From positions 39,680,001 to 39,744,000 of the forward strand of contig OX485806.1 in NCBI GenBank assembly GCA_950295325.1: a stretch of 64,000 nucleotides of DNA, read 5' to 3'. Of the stretch, positions 22,062 through 36,345 are shown piece by piece (position 1 is the first letter of the stretch; every line of letters begins with the position of its first letter). Source of the DNA: Polytrichum commune (taxonomy: Eukaryota > Streptophyta > Polytrichopsida > Polytrichales > Polytrichaceae). The position numbers and the translations under genes were made by a program. The notes beneath the pieces were generated by a model that worked only from the letters and a program-made list of their open reading frames with translations, made no database searches and had not been told where the DNA came from.

Positions 22062-25000
22062 TTTGTTGGTTAGTTAGTGCATGACTGATCACTCATCCAA
22101 GAGCATAAAGGTCTATAAGAACTTGTCACAACATTAATATCAAGGTAATGTGGATTATATCCTTGAAGACACGATCCATCATCCGTAAATACCTAGATTA
22201 TGTTCTTTCTTTCTCTTTTGATTCTTCTTGGACACATAAAGCATTTCATTTCATTGCAAGAAAAGCATATAAATAAGTTTTAAGTAAATCTAAATCTAAA
22301 TTCTATGTATGTATTTTGGACATGTAAAAACTTTTCATGTGCACTTATATCAAAGGTCCCTATGATAGCAATGACAAAACCTAGTCCTAGATTAAGATTG
22401 CATCTTTTGTAATAAACACATTTTGGTTGCATGCAGATTATGTTATTGATGAAAAACACACATCATAACATTAAGTAGCAATGCTAAGAGGGTACCCTTT
22501 GAGTACCCGCAAATTTACCTCAACAAGAAGGGAAAAGTTTGCAAAGCAAGGGTGAATGAATGGATAATTAATCAAATATAGAAGCTTCAAAAAGGTATCA
22601 AAGAGGTTTCCAATGCGGGTGTCGGGAGACTTTTCCAAAAAGTGCAACTACCTTTTTGACCTAACCAACTTTCACGTTGCTTTATAGCTATTTAAATTTG
22701 TTAAGATCGTAATTTAGCCTAGATTAGAACCTTTATCACCACTTGGCATTAGTTTTGTCCTAGAAACCGACATAATTAATACTAAGCATTGAAAGTAACT
22801 ACCCAAATAGATCTAAAATAGCCTAAGTAAGACTCAAACTTAGTGTTACTTTTGCTCTTGAAAGAGCATCAAACCGGCACGCGCCAGTTTGATGCTCTTT
22901 TAAGAAGGTCAATTCGGGCTTGCTACTTAATGTTATGATCTAGAGTGATCATTTGTCCACATTGCTTCTAAAGTAAGTATAGTTAGGATTTCCATCATAT
23001 TCTTCTAGTTTCTTCACCCTGAAGTAATAAGTTTTGAAATGTGGCAACTTGACAATCATACTTTCAAATGCAGAGCCAACTTTGAATAATGCGGTTTAGA
23101 ACATTAGTGAGGAGAGGTTGCACATGTTGTGTTGGTGGTTGAAGTGAGCTAAATTTCATAATTTAAATTCTTTTTTTGGGTTTTTGTGTAGTCTATATAT
23201 CGAAGCTCTCATCTAGTACAATGATTTCCATCACTGTATTTTGTGTAGCCTACGATGCTAAGCGACCCAAAAAGGATGCAATGGTCGGCTGGATAGGTCT
23301 TATTTCACACCACTTGGAATCACTTTTGGTGTCATTAAGTTAACTGTTTTGTGTGCATTCACATGCAAAGTATGGTACACTCTAACCTCCTTAATATCAC
23401 GCCTTCTGGCAACCAAAGTGCACATGATATGAAGGAGATCTACAATGTTAACATGGATGCATGATAATAGAGAATTAGTGTAGTATATGACATTACGGAA
23501 TTACACAAAGCCAACATTGCAATAATGACAACGATGACAATGTGATGTGTGCAAGTGTGTGGTTTGAATTTTGGTGGATTTTTTTGATGCCAAAACCCAT
23601 GGTATATGAGAGGGAAATGTGGCAACAAGGAGGGAAATTTAAATTATGCACACCCGTTCCCTAAGGTTTCAGGATATAAGAGAGGGAGTGACATTATGGA
23701 GGTTAGGGTGTATTTTAAGGAGACTCTACTATACAAACAAGAGGTTTGACTTAGTACTTGCCTCTTTGAAAAAATGTAACTATTGATCTATACAAAGTAA
23801 AGTCACGTAACAACTTGCATGCATATCTCAGCATGTCCTCTACTCGATTTGAGCGAACCAACCCATACACTCGTTCCTTGTTGGATGCCTAAACCCTTGT
23901 CTCAAAGGAACCAGTGTCCGGGTCGGTTCACCCCAACCTCCTCTACTCCATTCTCTGAAAAAAAATATTGCACAAATTTCAAGCCACTCTTTCTAGCCAA
24001 AGCAGCTTATTATCTTCACCGTTTTCTTGGTTTTTCTACCACACCTTGAGTTGAAAGTGCTTTTAAATAAAAGTTACCGTTCGCTGAACCTTGATCATTC
24101 GGATTCTAATGCAAGCAAATTAACTTAGGATAACTAACTTTTACTTTTCCCACAAACCCAAAAAAGTGTCATAAGTTAAGCATTGCATGGCTGGCCTCTG
24201 ACGCTGTGCTGGGAAAGGAAGAGTGGCAGCTTTCTTAGGTAACTTAGTTACCTTACTTTTACCTTGGGTGCTGTTACGGGTGGTTCATCTATATATGAGC
24301 CCACTTATGGCACGGTAACTTGTGGTAACTTCTAAGGAACTCATCTCCTTTTGCCTTTTTGCTCAGTAACTTAGGTTGCTTACTAAGGCCCCGGCCGCAC
24401 CGTCACTTATCGTTAACCCATGCTAAGGAGTGCTATGGAGAAGTGTTAGCTTAACTATTGTCGACTTTTGTTACTAGGTTACTTAGGTTGTTAGGTTACT
24501 TAGGTTGGTTTCGACTACGGTGAAGAAGTGCACTGATCAAGAACTTTAGGGAAACGGAGGGATAAGATTGGCTATGAAGTGGGGTTCTCACCGTCCAGGG
24601 TTTACACTATGGCCAAGATTTCACCAGTGGAGGATTTCAAGCATGGGTGAAAAAATTGGCATGGCTGCCAACATGGCATTGTTTTTTTTTTTTTTTTTTT
24701 TTTTGTTAGGAGCGTTCTCTAGAGATCAAGTTTCTTGGGCAACCCCAAGCCCTTGGGACAAGAAACTTGGCCTCCAAAGACCTCCAACTTGAGGCATTTT
24801 TGGGTTGATGTTTTTTCGATCTTGTCTACTGTATCAACCATTGCCTCAAGTAACCTAGTCTTGGGCTGAAATTCTCAACCGACTGGTGCACTTATTAGTC
24901 TCCATCATAGTCTAAAGTGGCATGTGGGGCCAAGGTGTACTTGTACTTAGCTAATCCTAGTTGATTGCTAGCTCTAGTGAAGCTTGATGTGAAGCCTTGG

Positions 25001-27367
25001 GAAAACCTTGGGAAGCATTGCAAGAGTCATTTCTGAAGAATCTCTTTAAACTTAAACATACTTTTGAGGTGCTCATAATGTTGAAAATTGTAGTTTCATA
25101 AGTTGTTGTAAAGACCTCAAGTTTCACAAGTTGTTGTAAAGACCTCAAGTTTCACAAGTTGCATAGTGTATGTTGTAAGTCCAAAGGAGGCATAACACCT
25201 TATGTTGCATCACGATACCCATGATCGGCATTAGGCCAACATGCTCACATTCAGGCCAGTACTTAGTTACGGGCGTTATTTATATTTATTTTATATGTTG
25301 TAAGTCCTCTCATGTGACTTACCAATGCATGGCTAGGGAAGTTGTGAAGGCCCCTTCTCCTATAAACTTTGCTTTTGTTATGGATGTTGTCGAAGAAAAA
25401 ATATTTCTCAATATCCCCCTAAAATGTTGACACTTGGAGATTAACACCATCTTCATACGGTGGAGAGTCCTTGCAAATGGCTCTTGATAACATCTCAACC
25501 CATGCTTCCGCCACCCCCTCCACTTCCCTTTGGCTAACTTAGGGAACTTTATTTTGGGGTCCAAATGTTTTATTTGGAGGGGTATGGGCATTGTGAACCA
25601 TTGGTATATCACTCTAAAGGACCACATTAATTTCAATTTTGAGCGTTCGAAGGATTTGACCATAACAAACATTTAGTGGATAAGCCCACAATGGACATTA
25701 GGTACGATCTTTGATAGCAAATAGTAAAAATCCTTGTTCATTGCTTGTTATGATACACAACCCGAAGATGTCACATGGTAGTTATAATGACCACACAATA
25801 GTCATGAAGATTGTGAACACAATTGCCATGTTGAGTCGTGTGCCAATACAAAACCAAAATACAAAGGAGGATGCGGAAACAAAATATGATGACATTTGAG
25901 CTTGGTAGTTGCCTTATGATGTGGCCACGGAGTAAGGCTTGCACAACTTTTGAATGGTTGGGATTTTATAAGACAACTTGTTATTGATAATGGGTCACAT
26001 GTTCCTAGTGGTTTCAAACCATGGGGTTGACACTTAGTGTGACTTATAGGAACCACGTGCGAAGAGGGTATAATTGTTTTTTTTTGGGGGGGGGGGGGTA
26101 TTATCTTGCTTAGAAGCAATTAAATGACCTATTCAATTAGGTAAATTTTTTATTATTCATATTTTGTAGTACCTTTCGATTACTTTGAAAGGTTGGGGTT
26201 AGTCGTATTCATGTACCATATAAATCAATAAATGATTGGTTAAAAGAGTGCTATGCCCTATGATTATCCTCCACATGTGGCCAATTCTAGTTGGTTGTCC
26301 AACCGAGGCCAAACTTTGGCTCATTCAAAAAACCATATCAAAAGGCAAAGCCGATTATTAATTGCAATGCGGTCTAGCCTCAAAGCAATTTCATAAAGCC
26401 ACAATACAAAACATACATACACAAAATTGATATGCACTCAAGAGCAACAAGAAATGCCTTAATTGCAAAATTCACAATTCCAAAAAAAAAATGCTTGCTC
26501 ATTTCCAAACTTACCAATAGTCCGGAATTACCTAAATGAGAGTTTTTCGAAAGTATGTTATATGTGTATGTTGCACTCTAGGTTCAACATGAAAGGAATA
26601 TTAAAATGAAGTTTAAAATTTATATGCATCTAAAGAATTATACAAGATGTTTCCTGTAAAACATGTTGAAATGTGTATGAAAACTTTTTTACTTTTTTTA
26701 CTTTTACCCTTTACCCATGATTATTCTTTAAATACCTTAGGGTAATTGACGTGTTTTCATAATTACCCTACCCATGGCCCCCGCGCGTGCACCGGGGGGG
26801 GGGTGACACATTAGGATCATTTGTCAAACATCTGTCAAACACATTTGGGGGTGACACATCGGTCAAAAATTTGTCATGAGTTTAGTGTACTAGGACCTAG
26901 TGACAGTCCAAGTTCCAACTCATGACCGAGCCTCTCATAGAGACATAACCTTATTCAACAATGTCCCATAGTTCCATGGGTCTAAAAATTCATGCTATAT
27001 TATTCTCGAATGGCCCACCACATAATGTAGATTCAATTTGAAATTGTTTCAACCTACAATGCTTAACACAATGAGTTGTCAAAGCTTTATTCGCCCACTA
27101 AGAACACACTGAAATGATCGTCGATGAATAATCTTACGGAGGCCCTAAAACAAAGATAGTATAAATGCTCATTCTCATGGTGTGAGAATCAACATGGTTT
27201 GCCCTTGATTAACTTAACTTAAATTTAGTGGTCGCTATCAATAATAAGAACTCCGGTCTCCGAGGAGGCCGGAGAGAATATAGTGTATGTTCATGACACA
27301 TCCCTAGTCACGCTCTAAAGGACAATGATGTAGATGTAAAACCACTTCACCCTTTGCAAGGAGTACA

Positions 27368-27582
27368 CTATTTTGTCTAATTAGTGTGGGTTATCATTTA
27401 CAATTACACATTGCTATAATATTTTACTGATATTGTCATCTTTTTTTAATCTAAATAACATAAGTAGTTAGTATGCATACCGAATAATATAATATGACTT
27501 AGTTGGTAAAAACATTAATGTTGGTGAAAAGTTATAGCAAAACGTAACTCCGAATAGTAACCCACACTAATCAGACAAAACA
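27368..27582. mobile_element. MITE family A, copy 3
   Basis: ATTTTGTCTAATTAGTGTGG at the left matches the complement of AACCCACACTAATCAGACAA at the right; the inner flanks TTGCTATAAT and TTATAGCAAAACG are also inverted. Confidence 0.75.
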
Positions 27583-28782
27583 ATGTAGACAATGACCGAT
27601 GTTTATTGGTAATGGAAAGATGGTTTAAACACATCTTTGCGTGTAGTTTTGGACAAGGTATGGATAACATAAATAATACTCATCATTCAAAGTGGAGATT
27701 AAAGGTGTGTCCAAAAGCAACCCTAGGTCCTCGTGTACAAACTCATATTCATTTCATGCAAGAATTTACATGGCTAAGTTTTGGTACAGATACAATTAAG
27801 TCTAGTTACTACAATCGTTCACTTTTGGGTGGGGATTCACAATCACATGTAAGGTGCTTTTATGTTAACTTTTTGTCTTCATCATTGACGTTGTCATAAT
27901 TCTCATTAACTTGTTGTCTTTGGGCATATTAATAAGCTATGAAATCTCAAAGCGTTGAAGTAGGCGTGTCCGAAGTTCCGAACCAAATTCTAGGTTCTCA
28001 TGTGAAAGTGAAGTTCACTTGAAGCAAGAATCTAGGCATATATGGCATCATTTGTAGTTAAAAGAGGAAACCAAAAAGATATGTGTCCTAATGAGGTTGG
28101 ATGGGATAGGAGTACATGGTTAAAATATAGACATCATTCGAAGTTGTATACTCAACACGATTGGAATGGCCTATGTGATGACGTAATGAGCGAGAGAGAG
28201 TCTACTTTTGCAATTCAACCTTGAAAAGTGATAATATTCGTCATTCACAATAGCTAATCGCATGAGATCGCATGAGATGTTTCCTAATCCGATCCAATGG
28301 CCATGATTATTTGGGAAGTTAACAGTGCTCGCAATAGGACCACACACCTTATTCGTGTCCTTGGGATGGGATTTCTAAACACAAGTATGGTGTGTAAGGG
28401 ACGTGCCCATGTCGTGGGCACTTCCAACTCTACAATGTACAATTTAGGCCGTTGCATTGAATCAGGAATTGTTTTCCTCCAGTTAGCAACAACAACTAAT
28501 GAAGAATGTCAGTTCTAAAACCAACATCAAGGTTGAGATACAAAAGTTTTAAGAACTCAAAGTGAAGATCAACTTTCTCTTCAAATGATCACGTAAACCC
28601 TTCCGATTGCGTACCCTAATGATCTAGAATGATGTATGTAATTATGAGCACATATGCCAGTCTTGTTGTAACATATATTCTTGGGTGTCCATTCATGACC
28701 ATGTACAAGCCTTGGTATGTACCACTCATATATAGACGTCCAATCAAGAAGCGTGAACACATGCTAAGCTTACAATATGTAC

Positions 28783-29125
28783 CAATGTTGGACTAGTGTT
28801 GTCTTTATTTGTTGTCATTCATGTATTCATGTCTTTTTGGATACTAGTAGGATATAAACATTTGAGGATATTTATGTTTTCAACACCATTTGTGTCTATA
28901 TACCATGCAAGAACCTTCATACACAAGCAAAATTGCCCCAATGTCAGTATGGTATAGAATGGTATTGGCCCAAATAATAACTCGGGTATACACAAATTCT
29001 CTCACCTTGAGATACCCATCATATATCAATATACGATTGGTATTACAATTCTAGTATCCAAGGGTAGGTTCTTTGATACCCTTATTGATGTCGATCATTA
29101 ATATCTATGTATTCACCTACATGCA
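28783..29125 (+). repeat. family C repeat, copy 3
   Basis: ATGTTGGACTAGTGTTGTCT ... ATACCATGCAAGAACCTTCA ... CTCACCTTGAGATACCC ... GGTAGGTTCTTTGATACCC, collinear with the copies at 8497 and 47931. Confidence 0.72.
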
Positions 29126-29599
29126 CTGTTCAAAGTATTAAGTTTCACGCATACTATTTGCCAAGGGCCTAAACTAGACGCCTAGAGGTTCTAAAGTGGC
29201 AAGGCCGCTAGTTGTCAATTCGATACTATTCGTCAATAAAAGTAATAAAAATGAAAAAAGTGAAAATCTATTAATGGTATGACATTGAGTGTAGCATATT
29301 GGAACATAGTGTTGATTATAATGTTGTGTTTTAGTATGTAAAGGGAAGATGCAACATACTAATGGCAAGTGTCATATGTTTGCATTTTAGAATGCATGAA
29401 AAAAAAGATGCTTGAACATTTAAATGCCAAGTGTCATCTATGTACGCTTTAGTCAACTTGTAGACCAATTGTAAACACCCCACAACATTATTGAACATAC
29501 CACGCCAAAATATCAGTAAATGTACTTGAACACTAAGTGTCAAGAGGCGACACTAATGATGAAGTTGTGAGGTATTAGTGTGACCTAGCATACGCCTCA

Positions 29600-30245
29600 A
29601 AATTAGGGTAAACACAATCACCACCCATATAGGGTGTTGTGGGGTTTGTTTTCTTGATGCTCTCATTGAGACACTCTTGCTACGGCCTAAATATTCTCAT
29701 TAGCCTAACTTACTTATTGTCTTTGGGAAAGGGAGCCTCAAAAATAGTGTAAGTTACACAATCACTACCCATGTAACATTAAATACCATGAAATGGTGTA
29801 CTCCGTTTATGTCGTCCAACATTGCTATGTACGAGGGTGTTGTGGGGTTTGTTTTCTTGATGCTCTCATTGTGACACTCTTGCTATGGCCTAAATATTCT
29901 CATTTAGCTTAGCTTACTTATTGTCTTTGGGAAAGGAAGCCTCAAAAATAGGGTAAGTTACACAATCGTTACCCTTGTTGTGACACTCTTGCTACGGCCT
30001 AAATATTCTCATTTAGCCTAACTTTCTTATTGTCTTTGGGGAAAGGAAGCCTCAAAAATAGGGTAGGTTACACAACCATCACCCGAGTGACACTAAACAC
30101 CATGAAACGGTGTAGTCCGTTTATGTAGTCCAACGTCACTATGTAAGATGGCATTGTGGGGTTTGTTTTCTTTGATGCTCTCATTGACACTCTCTAGCTA
30201 CGGCCTAAATATTCTCATTTAGCCTAACTTTCTTATTGTCTTCGT
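29600..30245. repeat. irregular tandem array
   Basis: TGTGGGGTTTGTTTTCTTGA recurs at about 29637, 29840 and 30154, and CTACGGCCTAAATATTCTCA with TTATTGTCTTTGGGAAAG recurs four times. Unit length differs because part of one unit was duplicated again at about 29970. Confidence 0.82.
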
Positions 30246-30660
30246 GGAAGGGAGGGCTTGAGAGGACGGGGGCCAATCATGTGCTCTTGTCGCCCATTGA
30301 ACGGGTCCATGGGATTAGGTGCACCACCCCCTTCGAAGGCGACACACAACCCCCCCCCCCCCCTCCTTCCCTCCTTTCTCTTCTTCTTCCAACGGTACAA
30401 TAATGGCCCGACAAAAACAAAGCCAAATCTCAAGGCCGGCCTGCCAATATATGATACGATACCGGTGTGCCCAATCGGATCCCCCCCGGCGGGTGACGTG
30501 GCACCCCCACCCCCCCCCCCTCCTCCCGCCCGGGTGGCGACATTGGCACGACAAATGTTAAGGAGGAGGAGGAGTAGAATCCTAGTATAATAGGCTACCC
30601 CCCTCCCCCCCCCCTAAAGTCCCCTTTTAGGCCCGGAGACTAAACGGGTGGGATTTACGA
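30233..30660. other. GC-rich island with long C tracts
   Basis: Runs of C at about 30350-30363, 30481-30488, 30505-30520 and 30599-30613 lie with GGCCGGCC- and GGCGGG-type sequence in AT-rich surroundings. Open frames here are a side effect of the composition. Purpose unknown. Confidence 0.5.
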
Positions 30661-31254
30661 TGCTTAACTACACCTAATCGAGGTTAGTGGGCAGGCGTTA
30701 ACCCTGACACTGGAAGCACTCACTCCCACCCACTCCTTGCAGGATATGGAACACGTGATCACATATAAGTTAATTAAATTAGGCGGGCCTCGTCTCGAAG
30801 CTGCTAGCTAGGCAGGCCTGTTTCTGAGAACTTAAGCAATTTTGCACACGTGTGATAACGGAGGGATATTTTACACGTCTAGAAATTGATATCACAACAT
30901 ATAATGAAAAAAAGATCACAATTCGTTGTGAAGCAATGGAATTACGGTATGTTTTCGAAGGTAAGGTTTTTTCCCGACTCGTATTCGTAGCATAGGTCGA
31001 CCTGTTTATGATGAATGGTATATGGAAGCTCGAGTACAGCAAGTGTTCTTTTCAAGGAACCCAAATTCGTGTCTTTTTAGCTTGTTGTTTCTGTCACGCT
31101 GGACTTCTCGATGGCTATAACTCCTCTTTCGCTTGGTCACGACTTATTTCTCGTATTCTAGATTAGAGAGCGATGGCTACATGGGTGGAAGTTGATGGTT
31201 TCAGGGGACTTTTGAGATGGTTATTGAGGATGGGTATGTCGAACATAAATGGAC

Positions 31255-31600
31255 ACCATTCCATGTGCACCCACTCCTCGAAGGATGGGAAATGTGCAGC
31301 AAGTGCGAGATGATTTGCACCCACTTTCTTCATAGTGTTTGGTGCTTGTAGGAATCTTGAATTCACTATCAAAGGGAAGTTTCTTGGAATTATTATATGA
31401 TTGTAGAGGTCTCCCCCAATTATGTTGACTATTGTGTCTAGAACGGTTAACCATTTCTAACCATGTAGTCCGATCTCTTTTCAAACACATGTCTTTTTGG
31501 TGTCCTTTTTTAGATTCACACCCAAGCTTACACCACTCAAATATAGGTATCCGTTCAAGACCAGACACCGTATTAGACACATCTATCTTCGTGCTATGAA
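31255..31600 (-). repeat. family B repeat, minus copy
   Basis: CCACTCCTCGAAGGATGGGA ... TCCCCCAATTATGTTGACTA ... CATGTCTTTTTGGTGTCC ... CACTCAAATATAGGTATCCG ... ACACATCTATCTTCG. Confidence 0.6.
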
Positions 31601-33004
31601 ATTTTAAAGTGTCGATTTTGAGTGTGTCAAAAGCATACCCTTGGTTCTCATGTTCAAACCATGTTCATTGTAGGCAACTTCCCAACCCTCCTCCTCTAAG
31701 CCCGACAACTAAAACAATTGGGTATACTTATTAGTTGATCGCTAATTAGATCGAACACCTCCACTTAAGATGTGGGTAAGTGACCACTCCTCCAAACGGA
31801 GGGTTTACTAATATACTTTTGTGTAAGATCTCGTGTACAAAAGTTGTAAGGGCTCGAATGTTTTATAGGATTGGGATTGTTTGGGTGACACGTGGGAGCG
31901 GTTTTGGAAGAGAGCGGGTTTTGTCTTGCGAGAAAAGTGGGGCCAACTTTGGGCTAATGCCAAGACGGTTTTGAGAATCGTTTGAAGCGGAAAAAATGTT
32001 GGTTTATGGAAAGATTTCAATAGCTATGAGTAAGCCTACTTCCAAACATTATATAGTGTATTCATATGATATCCAATTTACTTAATCTTTTTATTCTACA
32101 ATGTCAAAGCCAATTTGTTTACCTAATCACTAATTTAAATGGATCTCCACAAAGAGAGGCTAATACATCAAAAGGGTTGAGTTAATCACTCTCTACCTTA
32201 AGTTAACCATGATTCTTTGGGCCTTCTACATACATACATGGTACTCGCATACAAATTAGTGGGCCTGCAACATTCCCTTAGCATGGCATGCTAGAGACTC
32301 GAGGACAAGCTAGCCATATCTTCATATTTTAGTGTATCTTCATATTATACTCCAACTTCAAGTACAAATGTGTGGTGGAAGCAACATTTGATGGAAGCAA
32401 CATTTGATGGGAGTGTTCCCACTTGAGAAGTGCAAGTTTAACTAGTACCATTATCTAAATAGTCTAAAATCATGTGGATTAGCGTTCGGAATGATGTGGT
32501 GCTCTAACTCTTTGTTGATGTGCAATTAGATTATAATTAGTATATCTAGAATTATGCATGAATTTTGAATAGGTTGGATTTGTATATACACACTTTTATC
32601 AACAAACTTTGTGATAGAAATAGCATCCTCTAGATCAAAATGTGGATTGCATGTCTTGTTGTAGACACGTTTTAGTTGCTTGTGCACTATCTTATAAAGT
32701 TGGGAAAAACACATATCTGTAATGATCATTATTTGATCACATTACTTCTCAAAGTACGTATAAATAGGATTTTTGTCATATTATATCATTTTCTTTCTCC
32801 AAATAGTTTGTTTTGCAATGTGCACGATGCAACAACACAAAATCTTCTCATACGCAATACTATTCTTGAACAAGTCATGTGTCCATATTTATGCAACTCT
32901 TTTGAGTTGTGTAGAATATGACGAGTGCAAAGAGAACTAAGAAATAACAAGCATTTCATAAAGCGTTGCATAATCCCACATTAATCACCCATAACATTAC
33001 ACAA

Positions 33005-33120
33005 CGCTCATGTCTCGTTATGTGGGCCCTCAAAATATAACAGCGGGATGCTCGATAAGTTACGCAAGGAGACTCATATGTAGATCCTACTGTTATATTC
33101 AAAGGGCCCACGTTGCTGAG
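33005..33120. mobile_element. small hairpin element with GGGCCC arms
   Basis: GTTATGTGGGCCCTCAAAAT and AACAGCGGGAT are inverted as ATCCTACTGTT and ATTCAAAGGGCCCACGTTG, forming an imperfect hairpin of about 110 bp. The outer sequence resembles 51069-51172. Confidence 0.55.
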
Positions 33121-36100
33121 TATCGTCATCCCAACTCAAGTTTAAGAGTGATCCTTTGAATGTTACACTTGAAAGTGTCGTACCACTTTAGTTTCTCATG
33201 TAGGTTAACACACGACTATCAAATGACAATGAAAGAAACCGAGATTTGACAAAATGTTGTTTTGAAAATCAACTTCACAACAAATTAATGGCACACCATC
33301 AATACTAAATGTTAAAACAAAAGGTACACTTGTACTTTATAGTTCTTGAAAATCATGATACACATAGAGAAATTTTGAAATGCATAGGAGAGAACAATAT
33401 GCGAGCCAAAGGGTCCCTTCAATAGGAGTATCTTTAAATGTGCTTGGACTTAATAGCAACATCCCTAGGTATACTAGTTCTCAATGCTTCTTGAATCATG
33501 AGTCGTTGTACCATCATATGAATGCATTTGAATGTGCAAAACATTCATGAATTCCAATGATAGCGTTCTTTAACAAAGCATGCCCATTATGTAGGCCTCG
33601 GAATTCTAGTGAAATGAAGCATGGTATACTTGCTTGTGTTACACCTCAAACTGTGAGATCAATCTAGATTTGTACCAATGTGATTTAGTTTTGAGACACG
33701 TATATGCACAAGTTTAAATTGATGGTTTACAAGACCCAACAATGTAACTAAACAATATTATGAGTAGGTGGCATTCAATTATAGAAATAGAGAACAACAT
33801 CATTGTGGCCTACATTAAGGAGAAAACATAAAGTAAAGTAGGACACATGTTTCTCCCCGATACTAAGGGCCAGTTTACACCATGGACCATGAAGTTAAAC
33901 CATGGAAGATGGCCTTTTCCTATGGTCTGACTTCCATGGTCTAATTTCTTTAAAAAAAACTAATCTACAAAGCCTTTGGTTCCCCTCACTAGGTGTAAAC
34001 CCAATGTGGAACAAGAGGAATGACCATGCACCAAAAAATGATTGTGCTGATTTTTTTAATATATAAAAAGGTCAATTTTGGAAATTAAAAAAAAATGACC
34101 ATTCTCTTGTCTTCCTTTGTCTTTATCTTCTCTTCCCCAAAAACAATTCATTAAATTATTTTATTATAACAACATTTCTTCGCCATGGGCCTCTGTTGTT
34201 TTCTACTAGAGCACCTCTTTTGCCTCTCCTACCACAAAACCCGTTGGATCGCGTTAGTGAATAATGTCAACCTTAAAATATATCTTTTGGGGACCTCAAA
34301 CTGCATGGTCATTTTGACATTTTTTCTTTGGTGTAAATTGAAGTAATCCCATGGCGAGTTCAACAACCAATCATATATTTTAGAGGGCCTTGGGACGACT
34401 TCACGATCCATGTTGTAAACAACCCCTAATGCAATGCCAAATGGAATAAAACCCCAAAATTCAATAAGCTCACTCAAAATGACTGCCCATAAAATGCATA
34501 GATGTCCATGCCACACAAACTTTCAAGCTCGTATGTGCATAATACATGAGCAACATGAGAACCACATCGTATTTGAAAGAGAAAATTACCCTTCCACACT
34601 TTGTCACATATACCAAACCAACACATGGGTCCGCCTTCTCAATGTGTGACCACTCAACCCCAACCCCCAACCATTGATAATGTAATAGCAATTTGGCATA
34701 ATGAAGGAATACGGCTCATTTAAAAACAACTCCCAAATCACTACACCACCAAGTGATAAACCTTCATATACTTGTGAGAGTCAAACTAGACTTTATCCTA
34801 GCATGACACCACATTCATAACCCTTCCAACCATAGCAAACATCACAAATGCTCTCCCACCCCAACATCAGTTGTTTCCATGCAATCAAACAACCAACAAA
34901 GAATTGCATGGCAACACACCAAAACTATAGAAATGACTTGTAAAATCTCACTCTCTCTCACTCTCTCACTCAAATGTATTAACAAGACAAATATCTAGAA
35001 AGAAAATTATTTGACATAGAATGAAAGTGGTGGGTTACCTCACATCATTGTGTGACACACAAGAATATGACCCTCATATTATCATAGTGCTATCAAATGA
35101 GCATCAATTATAGTGAATTGAGGCCATCGTATTATTGGACATGTGAATGACAACTAGAATGAAACAAAATAATATGGAAAAAGAAAGTCTAGTGACAAAT
35201 ACAAATGGTAGGAATGTGGTAAAGACAAGGTCAACAAAGGGTTTTACTCATTTAAATTGTATTCATAGGTCCGTTCTGTTATATTGAGAGGAAAATGGAA
35301 GCATTAATATAGCCTAAATATTTGGAAAGAGAAGGAAGGAGTCTAGAGGGACTTTTGTGTTTGGGTCTACCGTCACTAAGCATTTAATTTGGAAGTGCCA
35401 TGACTAGGCGATTAGGGATATAAATTTAGCCCCCTTAAATTTGTTGAATGACATATTAGGTGGCATGTGTTTTGAATAAGCCCAAGGATTGGCCCAAACT
35501 CAACATGAATCCCATCAATTACATTGGAGATGTAATGTACTATAATAGCCATGTGTAGGTTATGAGGGAGGCATGTATTGTGCGAGTCATAAAATTGACT
35601 AGAAATCATAAATTCAACAAACCAAGGACACGGTGACATGGGTGGCTTAATTTCAAGGCCTTGAGATCCCAATGGGGACTTTGGGGTTGAGTTGCCTAAG
35701 GTGATAACAATATTCGGACAGGTGACTTTCCTGGATGCACTTGATTTTCAGTGCACCCTACCACCTATGGTCCACCCAATCATAGTGAGGATATCTTGGT
35801 GAAGTGGATTTATTTTTCAACCAGCTGTGTGGGAAGCTAGAGGCTTGCCCTTGGAAGAGATAGGTCCCAGCTGGCTTGTCCATACCTAGTCAAGGTGTTC
35901 TCCTTTAAAAAGGAGGCAGTAGTCTTCGAGGACACTTTATTTCATGTAATGTTTATTTCGGGATTACATATAGGTTTAGACCAACATGAAAATGAAGGAA
36001 CGCCATAATTCATGTTGGTGGCAACATCGGAGTCATCTTTCTTTTCTATCTTACTTGACATGTAACAATACTAGATTGGCAACACATGGGAGGGGTCTCA

Positions 36101-36149
36101 ACACAATGTCAGGTAAATTAGTTAAATCTATACACATTGAGTAGATTTT

Positions 36150-36345
36150 CATTCCTTTATGTACATGAATCTTCACTTTGATAATGAATAAGATATTCAT
36201 GCAAGCTTCAAAAAGTATGAGGCAAATGGCTACGATCACGATTTGGATTTCATAATGATCTTGTATTAATTGTATGTTTCCTATCCTATAAGAAGTGGGT
36301 GCAAAGAGAAAAAGTATCCATCTAAGGCACGTCTACTTCGATTTG
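36150..36345 (+). repeat. family B repeat, partial plus copy
   Basis: AATCTTCACTTTGATAATGA ... ATATTCATGCAAGCTTC ... CATCTAAGGCACGTCTAC, the 3' half of the family. Confidence 0.5.

Noticed and set aside
25319..25672. 117-residue minus-strand frame in the intergenic region
   Set aside because: I recognise no family, there is no neighbouring exon or start context, and the length is within chance expectation for 21 kb of intergenic DNA.
30258..30590. Proline-rich frames on both strands
   Set aside because: They follow from the C and G tracts of the GC-rich island; both strands are open at once, which is typical of biased composition.
30940..31090. Possible plastid-like or transposase fragment (RRPVYDEWYMEARVQQVFF in plus frame)
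   Set aside because: The frame is open for only a short distance and I recognise no organellar or transposon protein.
33865..34215. AGGGCCAGTTTACAC left end and TTTTCTACTAG right end
   Set aside because: The two ends belong to different element types, and the GGTGTAAACCC near 33992 is too degenerate to define a MITE.
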